Source: a virus. Taken from it: a DNA stretch of 64,000 nt. This document shows, piece by piece, positions 41,858-49,309 of this stretch (position 1 is its first letter; the number at the start of each line of letters is the position of its first letter). Below the pieces are notes generated by a model, which did no database searches, was not told the origin of the DNA, and saw nothing but the letters and a program-made list of their open reading frames with translations. Where the stretch lies: IMG/VR virus record IMGVR_UViG_3300044701_003269, positions 62,001 through 126,000 of that record, one strand, 5' to 3'. Both the position numbers and the translations under genes were made by a program.

Positions 41858-42783
41858 TGTCTAACATCTCACAATTTTTTGCAGGAAGAAGAAAGCAAAA
41901 CCGCAGAATTATCCATGGTAGTGTTGGAGTAACCACTGTTACTTGGCGAGTTCCTCCCGGTGTAACTGAAGTTGAGGTTCACTGTTGGGGTGGTGGAGGG
42001 GGAACCTTTGGCTATCCGATCGTTGGTGGCGGGGGTGGTGGAGGTTACGTAACCCATGTGTTCCCCGTTACACCTTCAGATAGTTTATTAATCACTGCTG
42101 GAGCAGTAAATGGTGGAACTTCAAGTGTATCAGTTCCAACACAATCCCCGATTTCTCCCATAAGTGCTACTGGTGGAAGCGGCGCATCTTTGCCAAACCC
42201 GGGGTTCTCCGCAGGTGGTGCCGGTGGAGTCGGAGCATACACTATTGCTCCTGGTATTTCAACAGCAAGAACTTTTAGTGCTTCTGGTGGATCTGGGGCC
42301 CCAGCTGAGGGGGGCAATTCCTTTGCCGGAGGCGGCGCAGCTGGAAGTCCTTTTGGTAAAGGTGGAAATGGGTCTTTTGCCCTTAGTCCTAATGGCATAC
42401 CTGGAGGTGGAGGAGGAGGAATAGGTGGACCAGGTAATAGTGGTACATCTGGCGCTGGAGGAGGTTCTTTAGGTGAAGCAAGTGGAGCTATTGGAGGACT
42501 AGGTAAAAATGGATATAAAGTATTCAGTTCCGTAGCTGCTCCTGCAAATGCTGGATTTGTTGAAAATACTTCTGGGGATAGTGATTGGTTCTATGTAGAT
42601 GAAATTTTAGGTGCTGGAGGAAGTGTAAACTCAATTCATGGTGGAGCAGGTGGAGGCGGATGTTTTCCTGGCGGCCGAGGTGGTATTTTAGGTGGTGGTG
42701 CTGGATCAGGGCCTGGAGGCCTCGGAGGAGGAGGTGGTGGCGGTGCCGTCGGAGGTGCCGGTCTCGTAATACTTTACTGGTAA
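41857..42783 (+). CDS. Glycine-rich adhesin, 308 aa
   Basis: The ATG at 41857 is chosen because it overlaps the previous stop (TAATG) and gives the short leader SNISQFFAGRRKQNRRIIHG. The glycine-rich domain opens with VTWRVPPGVTEVEVHCWGGG, the same entry (WxVPxGVTxxxVxxxGxGGG) as in the 1052-aa protein at 9608 rather than the VEYLVVAGGG type. It ends GGAGLVILYW. Probably a receptor-binding tip for the preceding fibre, followed by a small acidic partner gene. Confidence 0.84.
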   Translation: MSNISQFFAGRRKQNRRIIHGSVGVTTVTWRVPPGVTEVEVHCWGGGGGTFGYPIVGGGGGGGYVTHVFPVTPSDSLLITAGAVNGGTSSVSVPTQSPISPISATGGSGASLPNPGFSAGGAGGVGAYTIAPGISTARTFSASGGSGAPAEGGNSFAGGGAAGSPFGKGGNGSFALSPNGIPGGGGGGIGGPGNSGTSGAGGGSLGEASGAIGGLGKNGYKVFSSVAAPANAGFVENTSGDSDWFYVDEILGAGGSVNSIHGGAGGGGCFPGGRGGILGGGAGSGPGGLGGGGGGGAVGGAGLVILYW

Positions 42784-42799
42784 TAAGGAGGTAACTAAA

Positions 42800-43018
42800 A
42801 TGTCTAAATGGGTAAGAGTAGATTCAAACAACATTGTTCAAGAGGTAATCTCATACAATCCTTTTGAGGTTGTAAACGAAGCTTTTCATTCTTTCTTCCA
42901 TGAGGTATCTGGTGAAGAATCTTATGGGTGGACTTATGATCCTAATACTGGAACCTTTACGGAACCACCACCACTTCCAGAACCACCTGAGGAACCTGTA
43001 ACCGAAGAAACAACTTGA
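42800..43018 (+). CDS. Small acidic fibre-associated protein, 72 aa
   Basis: It has a perfect ribosome-binding site (TAAGGAGGTAACTAAA). The 72-aa product SKWVRVDSNNIVQEVISYNP, WTYDPNTGTFTEPPPLPEPP is a short relative of the MAHFAEL family: same opening (xxxxxVDxNNIVxEVI) and same acidic Pro/Glu tail. It follows a glycine-rich adhesin, as its relatives do. A truncated copy of its C-terminus lies at 30524-30625. Confidence 0.8.
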   Translation: MSKWVRVDSNNIVQEVISYNPFEVVNEAFHSFFHEVSGEESYGWTYDPNTGTFTEPPPLPEPPEEPVTEETT

Positions 43019-43024
43019 TTTTTA

Positions 43025-43048
43025 AGAGGGATAACACCCTCTATTTTT
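43025..43048 (+). terminator. Intrinsic terminator
   Basis: Stem AGAGGG/CCCTCT with a short loop and a T-run. It forms a duplicate of the 30632 terminator with matching flanks on both sides. Confidence 0.8.
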
Positions 43049-43060
43049 ATATAAACTTAA

Positions 43061-43072
43061 TTGATAAATACC
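43061..43072 (+). promoter_or_regulatory. Late-promoter box (TTGATAAATACC)
   Basis: Duplicate of the box at 30668, 15 bp before the ATG at 43088. Confidence 0.62.
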
Positions 43073-43087
43073 TAAAAAGCCTCTAAG

Positions 43088-43390
43088 ATGGGAAAGTCCA
43101 GAGATACTGCAAATTTAGTTAGTCAAAATAGTATTTTTGCTGATATTGATGGTGATATTGGAATAGGAACCACAAATCCAACATCAAAACTTCAAGTTGT
43201 TGGTGATGCAACAATTAGTGGTATTGTTACTGCTACAAGTTTCTCAGGTGATGGTTCTCAATTAACAGGACTATCAAGAATATTGACAATTGGTGTGAGA
43301 ACTGGAACAGCAGTAACATTTAGTGTTACCGAATCTTCATTTAATATTTCTGGAAGAGATGGAGATATTCCAATTAATGTCAATGTATAA
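43088..43390 (+). CDS. Short fibre protein with NLVS leader, 100 aa
   Basis: The leader GKSRDTANLVSQNSIFADI matches those of 23484 and 30692, followed by one shaft unit (GIGTTNPTSKLQVVGDATIS, GIVTATSFSGDGSQLTGL) and a 30-residue C-terminus (ILTIGVRTGTAVTFSVTESS). It is a complete small gene, but its leader plus single unit look like the N-terminus of a longer fibre that has been replaced. It could be an adaptor on which the following 524-aa fibre assembles. Confidence 0.8.
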   Translation: MGKSRDTANLVSQNSIFADIDGDIGIGTTNPTSKLQVVGDATISGIVTATSFSGDGSQLTGLSRILTIGVRTGTAVTFSVTESSFNISGRDGDIPINVNV

Positions 43391-43402
43391 TCAATAAATA
43401 CT
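43391..43402 (+). promoter_or_regulatory. Late-promoter box (TCAATAAATACT)
   Basis: Follows the 100-aa gene directly; TTAAAG comes next and the ATG is at 43421. Confidence 0.62.
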
Positions 43403-43420
43403 TTAAAGTAAAGCATTAAG

Positions 43421-44995
43421 ATGGCTAATAGATTTCCATTAATTGCAAATTCTAGTTCAAATCAAATACAAGAACTTGCTTCTGGCGATAACCTTGATTT
43501 GACTAATTCGGGAATCAATAATGTTGGTAATATTTACTCAGTTGGTGTTGTTACTGCCACAAGTTTTTATGGGGATTTGGATGGAAATGCAACTTATGCA
43601 ACAACTGCTGGTTTAAGTACAGACGCAACAAAGCTTCAAACACCAAGAACGTTTGAAATTACAGGTGATGTAGTTGCCTCTGCAATTTCCTTTGATGGTT
43701 CAGGTAACGTATCATTAGCCGCAACCATTCAACCAAATTCGGTTGGTCTTGGAACTGATACTGAGGGTGAGTATGTAACAAATATCACGGGTACAGCAAA
43801 TCAAATTGAAGTTACTGGTGGAACTGGCGAAGGTTCAACACCAACATTAAGTGTTCCAAGTCAATTCACAGCACCACAAGATGTTACGGTCACTAGAGAT
43901 TTACAAGTCAATCGTGATCTTAATGTAAATGGAAACATTACGATTGGTGGAACTGGTGCAACTCTCTTTACAACTGAGTTTAAAGTTTTTGATCCAGATA
44001 TTGTTCTGGGTTTTAGAACTGATGGTAGTGGTAATGATATCTCAACAGATAATACAGCTAATCACGGTGGTATTGCAATTGCATCCACTGAGGGAACTCC
44101 TCTGATTTCTCTTTATGATGTAGGTGTTGGTGAAACAAATCCTGCCACATATAAGAAAATTATGTGGTTTAAGTCTGGAACATTCTCTGGATTAGGTACT
44201 GATGCTTGGATAAGTAATTATGCAATTGGCATTGGAAGTACTCAAGTACCTAATGGAGTTAGACTTGCTGCTGGTTCAGTTAAATTTACTGAAAATGACT
44301 TATCCGTTGTAAGAAATATTAATGCAACTGGCGTTGTTACTGCAACATCATTTAGTGGTTCTGGATCATCATTAACTGATGTCCCGATTTCTACAGGTAT
44401 TTCTGGACTTGGTGCAAATGTAGCAACATTCTTAGCAACACCTTCATCATCAAACTTAGCATCAGCAGTTACCGGTGAGACTGGTTCTGGAGCATTAGTA
44501 TTTGCCAATACCCCAACATTAGTTACTCCCGATATCGGTGCTGCTACAGGAACTTCTTTGAGTGTTTCGGGACAACTTGTTTCAACTCAAGCAAACTCCA
44601 CAACAACTGGTGGAGGACAGATATACTTGAATGGCGCAACAGGTAACAGAATTGACTTCAATATAAATGGTGTTGCTGCTCCTGCATTTGGAACAAGAAG
44701 TGCGGGAACAAAGATAGCTTTATATCCAGGCCTTGGTGCTTCGAGTGCAGACTATGCACTAGGTATTGAAAGTAGTACATTATGGTCTTCTGTTCCCACT
44801 ACTTCACAACAATTTAAATGGTATGCAGGAACCACCAACGTTGCAACTTTAACGGGATCTGGAAACTTATCATTAACAGGAAACTTAACTTCTAGTTCCG
44901 GAACTCTAGGATCAAATGGCACTGGAAATAGAACAGTTCAAGCCGGAGGATCTCCTAGTGGAGGTTCAGATGGTGACATCTATTATATTTACTAA
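43421..44995 (+). CDS. Modular tail fibre, 524 aa
   Basis: The N-terminus ANRFPLIANSSSNQIQELAS, GDNLDLTNSGINNVGN is a distinct attachment type. The centre (SVGLGTDTEGEYVTNITGTA, PQDVTVTRDLQVNRDLNVNG, DIVLGFRTDGSGND, YKKIMWFKSGTFSGLGTDAW) is nearly collinear with the second half of 30692. The part STQANSTTTGGGQIYLNGAT, FKWYAGTTNVATLTGSG matches 35251 just before its S74 domain, but here the fibre ends with GNRTVQAGGSPSGGSDGDIYY, a common alternative C-terminus in cyanophage fibres. It is therefore a mosaic of blocks found in two neighbours. Confidence 0.88.
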   Translation: MANRFPLIANSSSNQIQELASGDNLDLTNSGINNVGNIYSVGVVTATSFYGDLDGNATYATTAGLSTDATKLQTPRTFEITGDVVASAISFDGSGNVSLAATIQPNSVGLGTDTEGEYVTNITGTANQIEVTGGTGEGSTPTLSVPSQFTAPQDVTVTRDLQVNRDLNVNGNITIGGTGATLFTTEFKVFDPDIVLGFRTDGSGNDISTDNTANHGGIAIASTEGTPLISLYDVGVGETNPATYKKIMWFKSGTFSGLGTDAWISNYAIGIGSTQVPNGVRLAAGSVKFTENDLSVVRNINATGVVTATSFSGSGSSLTDVPISTGISGLGANVATFLATPSSSNLASAVTGETGSGALVFANTPTLVTPDIGAATGTSLSVSGQLVSTQANSTTTGGGQIYLNGATGNRIDFNINGVAAPAFGTRSAGTKIALYPGLGASSADYALGIESSTLWSSVPTTSQQFKWYAGTTNVATLTGSGNLSLTGNLTSSSGTLGSNGTGNRTVQAGGSPSGGSDGDIYYIY

Positions 44996-45006
44996 GGAGA
45001 TAAAAA

Positions 45007-45675
45007 ATGTCTTGGATTCCCACTAATTTACCCGAACCAACAAAGGAATATAATAATTTACAATCAAGTAAAAGATATTTGGTTGATGAAGAAATTGAAA
45101 AAAAACATCCAGGTTGGAAATATGACAATGGAGCTCTAGTTTGTGATGAATATCTTTTCAAAAATAATGGATGGCAACTAATAGTTGATAACTATCCAAC
45201 AGATTCTTCTGGAAAAATAGTTGTAAGAAATCCATCAAATCTTTGGATTAATAGTTCTGAAAATAATACTGTAGAAGTAACTTATAAAATTTATACTATA
45301 CTTGATGATGAATCTGTTGATTCGGATAATTTAAAAACCAAAACTTTAAAAAATCAATTAGATTGGTCATATAATGAAGAAGATTTGACGGTAACAAAAA
45401 CTTATGAAATTACTTATTATACTGATGAAGAACTTAATCAAAAAAAACTTTTTGATCTAAGAACAGCCAGAAATATTATTTTGGGCAGAACTGATTATAT
45501 GATTACACTTGGATATGAAAAAAATAAGACAATATCCCAAAAAATGAAAGATTACAGACAAGGACTGAGAGATATTACTGAAACAATAGATTTGAGTAAG
45601 GTTACTTTTTCTGATATTAGATCAGAAAAATGTTTCCCAGCACATCCACCATTGGAGGAAATATATGACGCTTAA
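45007..45675 (+). CDS. Tail-fibre assembly-like protein, 222 aa
   Basis: A good ribosome-binding site (AAGGAGATAAAAA) precedes the ATG. The C-terminal 80 residues carry the hallmark order of phage fibre-assembly chaperones: FDLRTARNIILGRTDYMITL, then ISQKMKDYRQGLRDITETID and a Pro-rich end (CFPAHPPLEEIYD). The N-terminal part has WxxD/Pro patterns (EKKHPGWKYDNGALVCDEYL). It overlaps the next glycine-rich gene by 11 bp. It takes the position that MAHFAEL-type genes hold in other cassettes, supporting an assembly role for the whole group. Confidence 0.75.
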   Translation: MSWIPTNLPEPTKEYNNLQSSKRYLVDEEIEKKHPGWKYDNGALVCDEYLFKNNGWQLIVDNYPTDSSGKIVVRNPSNLWINSSENNTVEVTYKIYTILDDESVDSDNLKTKTLKNQLDWSYNEEDLTVTKTYEITYYTDEELNQKKLFDLRTARNIILGRTDYMITLGYEKNKTISQKMKDYRQGLRDITETIDLSKVTFSDIRSEKCFPAHPPLEEIYDA

Positions 45676-46723
45676 TGTTAGGAGTTCTTCGGTTTGGAGA
45701 GGAATTGCAGATGTATATGTAAAAGTTTCTGGAGTTTGGAGGACTATTCAGCAAGGATGGATTAAACAATCTGGAGTATGGAGAAATTTTTATGTTGCAG
45801 CTGAACCTGCAGAATATGTAATTTTTGGTGGAGATAGTGCTCCCACTACTGGAACTCTCACAGATCTTTCCGGATACACAACTATAAAAATTGGAGGGGT
45901 TGCTGCAGGAGGAAATGGAACTCCAAATCATCCGGGAGGATGTTGCCCCGGAACAGGAGCTGGGGGTGGAGGGGCCGCGAATATTAGAGGTAATAGTTTT
46001 CCTGTTCCAGGAAACTCTATTTCTAGTATCTATTATGAAGTAGGTGGTACAGGAACATCCGGAGATACTTATGTTAAAATAAACGGACCAAGTGGAACTG
46101 ATTTAATTAGATTTGTGGCAGGATCTCCTAATCCCAACCAAACTGCAGGTGCTGGAGGACCAAGTGCTGGAGGTGGTCCAAATTGCATAGCAGGTTCACC
46201 AGGAGCTCCTGGAGCAGATAGATATGGTAACGGTCCGGCAGCAGGCCCTAGTTCTGATGGAGGAACTGCAGGTGGAGGAGGTTCTGGTGGAGCAGTTGAT
46301 AATTTTAGACCAGGAACTACTGGAGGTTCAGGAGGATCAAGTAGTTTTTCATTTTCAGCACCTACATTAATGACCACAATCGGAACTGGTCCTGCGCCAA
46401 CAACTTGGTCAATAGGACCAGGTGGGCCACATGCTGGTGGTGGAGGTGGTTATGGTTCTACATCAAACACCACTAACGGAACAAATGCTGGTAGCGTTTT
46501 ATGGGCTGAAGGTGGTGGTGGATCTGGTGTGTATGCACCACCAGGTAGCGGTAATCCTGGATCAGGAGGTGCAGGTGCGGGTATTAGGTGGAATGATCCT
46601 TCAAACCCCACAAACAATGGAAAGTTTTTTGGTGGAGGAGGAGGTGGATTGGGTTCTTCAGTTAACCCACAAAATGGAAAAGGAGGAAAAGGATTCTTAA
46701 TTATTCAATTACTAACTTCATAA
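45665..46723 (+). CDS. Glycine-rich adhesin, 352 aa
   Basis: The N-terminus has three short WxxIxxxYVKVSGVWR units (VWRGIADVYVKVSGVWRTIQ, GWIKQSGVWRNFYV), a known phage leader motif repeated around Trp-Arg. The glycine-rich domain begins near residue 75 (IKIGGVAAGGNGTPNHPGG) and ends GGKGFLIIQLLTS. It includes two cysteine-containing turns (GGCCPG). It overlaps the assembly-like gene by 11 bp. Its position last in the adhesin series, before the oxygenase cluster, suggests it forms the tip of the 524-aa fibre. Confidence 0.84.
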   Translation: MTLNVRSSSVWRGIADVYVKVSGVWRTIQQGWIKQSGVWRNFYVAAEPAEYVIFGGDSAPTTGTLTDLSGYTTIKIGGVAAGGNGTPNHPGGCCPGTGAGGGGAANIRGNSFPVPGNSISSIYYEVGGTGTSGDTYVKINGPSGTDLIRFVAGSPNPNQTAGAGGPSAGGGPNCIAGSPGAPGADRYGNGPAAGPSSDGGTAGGGGSGGAVDNFRPGTTGGSGGSSSFSFSAPTLMTTIGTGPAPTTWSIGPGGPHAGGGGGYGSTSNTTNGTNAGSVLWAEGGGGSGVYAPPGSGNPGSGGAGAGIRWNDPSNPTNNGKFFGGGGGGLGSSVNPQNGKGGKGFLIIQLLTS

Positions 46724-46733
46724 TAATATTAAT

Positions 46734-47255
46734 ATGATAACTGAAATTTATACTGGTTCTGAGGCTATTTCTATAGCAGATAGAAATACTCTTGAAGATA
46801 TTTTTACATCTGATCTATTTCCTTGGTATTATAACCCAACCACCATAGGGGATAATAAAATTAATAGATCTCAATTTACTCATAGAATATATCTAGATGA
46901 TACTGTTTGTTCTGATCATTATTCTCTAATACATGATATTTTTTCTCGAAAAATACCCGAGTTTGAGACACATAAATTGACTAGAATTAAAGCAAATTTA
47001 AATATAGCTCATTCAAATAGAAGGACACTTCCTCCCCATAGAGATTTGGATGGGAAAGAAGGCGTAATTTACATTTATTATGTAAATGATTCTGATGGAT
47101 CAACTATTTTGTATGATGAGAGAAAAAAAATTAAAGTATATCCAAAAAAAGGCAAACTTATTAGATTTCCTGCTACTACATGGCATACAGGAAATGTTCC
47201 AAGAAAAAATGATAGAAGAATAGTTATTAATTTTGTATTTGAACCTTTAACATAG
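46734..47255 (+). CDS. 2OG-Fe(II) oxygenase, 173 aa
   Basis: A compact hydroxylase-like beta-helix. Metal triad: H102-x-D104 (PPHRDLDG) and H151 (TTWHTGNV). The 2-oxoglutarate-binding Arg is R161 or R162 in KNDRRIVINF. The strands between read STILYDERKKIKVYPKKGKL, IRFPATTW, which is the usual family pattern. It lies 10 bp after the last glycine-rich gene and overlaps the convergent oxygenase gene tail-to-tail by 29 bp. It is AT-rich relative to the adhesins. Substrate unknown. Confidence 0.85.
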   Translation: MITEIYTGSEAISIADRNTLEDIFTSDLFPWYYNPTTIGDNKINRSQFTHRIYLDDTVCSDHYSLIHDIFSRKIPEFETHKLTRIKANLNIAHSNRRTLPPHRDLDGKEGVIYIYYVNDSDGSTILYDERKKIKVYPKKGKLIRFPATTWHTGNVPRKNDRRIVINFVFEPLT

Positions 47256-47847
47256 AATCTCCAACTCCAAATTCTCCTACAGGGAATAAGTTAAAAGCAA
47301 TAGATATTCTTTCTGGATCTTTATAGTTAGTGCATATTCTATGTTGCAGATAACTTGGAAAAATTATCAGATGATTTTTTCTTGGATAAATTGGCCATAT
47401 TCTAGAATTATGAATATTCCATTCAACTGGATCTTCCAACATAAATCTTTGAGCATTTGGTCCATAACCAAATTGTAGAGGGGTATTCATATTGTCAAAG
47501 TAAAAAACCCCACTATACATTGAATTGCAGTGATTATGATATTGTCCAAAAGATCCTCTTAATGATTTCGTAGCCCATGAGGTTGTAATTTCAAAAGTAG
47601 AGTGATATTGTTTTAGAATGTTGTCTTTGTAATGGGTATTGAAATAATCTAGAAATATTTTTTTCTCTTTGGTAAATTTTTTAAAAATATATCTATTTAA
47701 TGAAATTTGTTGATTATATGCTAACTCAGAGGTTATTGGCTTGAACTCTAGATTTTTAACTTGTTCTTTAAACTCTGTAAAATCTTCTTCTACTTCTATA
47801 TCGAGAACTGTTGATGGGAAAAGAGGATAAATTTCATGAGATGTCAT
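47227..47847 (-). CDS. 2OG-Fe(II) oxygenase, PF13759-like, minus strand
   Basis: The only supported minus-strand gene in the window. The 206-aa product follows the PF13759-type layout: N-terminal IYPLFPSTVLDIEVEED, then H104/H106 in GQYHNHCNSMYSGVFYFDN (metal and shape residues), IIFPSYLQHRICTN with H169, and ERISIAFNLFPV with R180 as the 2-oxoglutarate residue. The usual H-x-D is replaced by H-N-H in this family. It has its own promoter (47870-47899, minus strand) that interleaves with the divergent promoter of 47936. Substrate unknown. Confidence 0.85.
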   Translation of the reverse strand: MTSHEIYPLFPSTVLDIEVEEDFTEFKEQVKNLEFKPITSELAYNQQISLNRYIFKKFTKEKKIFLDYFNTHYKDNILKQYHSTFEITTSWATKSLRGSFGQYHNHCNSMYSGVFYFDNMNTPLQFGYGPNAQRFMLEDPVEWNIHNSRIWPIYPRKNHLIIFPSYLQHRICTNYKDPERISIAFNLFPVGEFGVGDSMLKVQIQN

Positions 47848-47869
47848 ATTATTAGATCAATTTAATCCA

Positions 47870-47899
47870 ATTATAACATAAATTGACATTACTTATCAA
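47870..47899 (-). promoter_or_regulatory. Sigma70-type promoter for the minus-strand oxygenase
   Basis: On the minus strand: TTGATA (47894-47899), an 18-bp spacer and TATAAT (47870-47875). It lies 22 bp before the minus-strand ATG. Its -35 box lies inside the spacer of the opposing promoter. Confidence 0.65.
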
Positions 47900-47912
47900 C
47901 ATCATATATAAT
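47883..47912 (+). promoter_or_regulatory. Sigma70-type promoter, divergent
   Basis: TTGACA (47883-47888), an 18-bp spacer and TATAAT (47907-47912), both exact consensus. The ATG of the next oxygenase is at 47936. Confidence 0.75.
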
Positions 47913-47935
47913 AACACTGAATACATTATTCAAAT

Positions 47936-48571
47936 ATGGCATTTCAATCAATTTGGTACTTTACAAACCTACCAGACAAGATCGTAGATATTATTGAAGA
48001 AGATCTTGCAGAAAACTTTGACCCACAACTCCAAGATTCCAGAGTTGGTGCTGGTGATTATGGAACTGTAGATAAAGATAAAAGAAACGCAAAAAACGCC
48101 TGGGTTCCCACAAATCACTGGGTTGCAGGCTTTGTGTGGCATTATGTTCAACGAGCAAACCGTGAGAACTTTTTATATGACCTGACAAATATTGATGGTG
48201 AATCACTTCAATATACTGTGTATGGGGAAGGTGAGTATTATGGTTGGCATAATGATGCTGGACTTGCTTCTCACTACAAACCAGTTTCTGCAGGTAATCG
48301 TGGAACTGGTGAAGAAATTGCTTCAGATTTCATTAATGAAAACTGTGAGAAAGTAAGAAAGTTGTCTTTCAGTTTGCTTCTTTCTGACCCAGAAACTTAT
48401 GAAGGTGGAAACTTACAACTTCTTTCGGAGAATGGGAAATCTTATATTGCCCCAAGGCAAAGAGGAACGATTATTCTCTTTGATTCTCGTACACAACACC
48501 GAGTTCAGAAAGTAACTAAAGGTGTTCGTAAGAGTTTGGTTGGTTGGACTGTTGGACCTCGTTGGAAGTGA
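47936..48571 (+). CDS. 2OG-Fe(II) oxygenase, PKHD-type, 211 aa
   Basis: Close in layout to bacterial PKHD-type hydroxylases (PiuC-like). Metal triad: H105-x-D107 (YYGWHNDAG) and H188 (SRTQHRV); the 2-oxoglutarate Arg is R198 (KGVRKSLVGW). The segment LSFSLLLSDPETYEGGNLQL lies between them, with a characteristic GGxL, and the end VGWTVGPRW is typical. A near-consensus promoter lies 24 bp upstream, so this gene can be expressed early. It ends 3 bp before the next oxygenase gene. Substrate unknown. Confidence 0.88.
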   Translation: MAFQSIWYFTNLPDKIVDIIEEDLAENFDPQLQDSRVGAGDYGTVDKDKRNAKNAWVPTNHWVAGFVWHYVQRANRENFLYDLTNIDGESLQYTVYGEGEYYGWHNDAGLASHYKPVSAGNRGTGEEIASDFINENCEKVRKLSFSLLLSDPETYEGGNLQLLSENGKSYIAPRQRGTIILFDSRTQHRVQKVTKGVRKSLVGWTVGPRWK

Positions 48572-48574
48572 GTT

Positions 48575-49294
48575 ATGGCAGAAGAAATGACACAAGAACA
48601 GATTGACTGGCAAGAAAAAGTCAATTCTGGTACATCACCAACAAATAACGAAGAGTTTGATAAGAACGGATATCTGGTTCTAAGAAATCTTTGGGATCCG
48701 AAAGATCTTTATTCAGACCCACCAGTAATCAAAGGACAATACAATTACTTTGGAAAGGTTGATAAGTTCAATCACATCCCAGTAGAAAATCAAGTAGAAG
48801 GTTCAACTTCAAGGTATTATTGGCCTCCTTATAAGTTTGCTCATTCTCAAATTCGTCTCAAACTTGAGGAAGCAATTGGTAAGAAACTTTATAATACTTA
48901 CTATTACGATAGGTTTTATAATCCAGGACAAGCACTGACAAATCACGCAGACAGACCAGCTTGTGAGATTTCAGTAACAGTTCATATTGGTTCTAATATC
49001 AGTACTCCTTGGCCTATTTGGATTAAGACACCAGATACTTATGATGATGCCAAAAAGAGAACTTTGGTTATAAAAAAAGGTGAAAATCGTTCAGTGATCT
49101 TAAATCCTGGTGATGGTATGATTTACAAAGGGTGTGAGAGACCACACTGGAGAGATCCAATGCCAACTGAGTATCGTAGAACTTGGTATGGTAAGAAGGT
49201 GGAAAAAGAAGGTTTATATTATCATCAAGTCTTTTTCCATTATGTTCTTGCTGATGGTACAAGAGCCCATTGTGCTAATGATATGGCATCATAA
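48575..49294 (+). CDS. 2OG-Fe(II) oxygenase-like protein, 239 aa
   Basis: It lies 3 bp after the previous oxygenase. The N-terminus is helical and charged (EEMTQEQIDWQEKVNSG); NGYLVLRNLWDP is an entry strand common in phytanoyl-type oxygenases. Metal ligands appear as H124-x-D126 (TNHADRPACEISVTVHIG) and H191 (ERPHWRDP) with R193. NPGDGMIYKGCERPHWR is a recognisable signature of a cyanophage oxygenase family. The C-terminus FFHYVLADGTRAHCAND closes the beta-helix. Substrate unknown. Confidence 0.85.
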   Translation: MAEEMTQEQIDWQEKVNSGTSPTNNEEFDKNGYLVLRNLWDPKDLYSDPPVIKGQYNYFGKVDKFNHIPVENQVEGSTSRYYWPPYKFAHSQIRLKLEEAIGKKLYNTYYYDRFYNPGQALTNHADRPACEISVTVHIGSNISTPWPIWIKTPDTYDDAKKRTLVIKKGENRSVILNPGDGMIYKGCERPHWRDPMPTEYRRTWYGKKVEKEGLYYHQVFFHYVLADGTRAHCANDMAS

Positions 49295-49309
49295 AGTGAC
49301 TAAAGTTTT

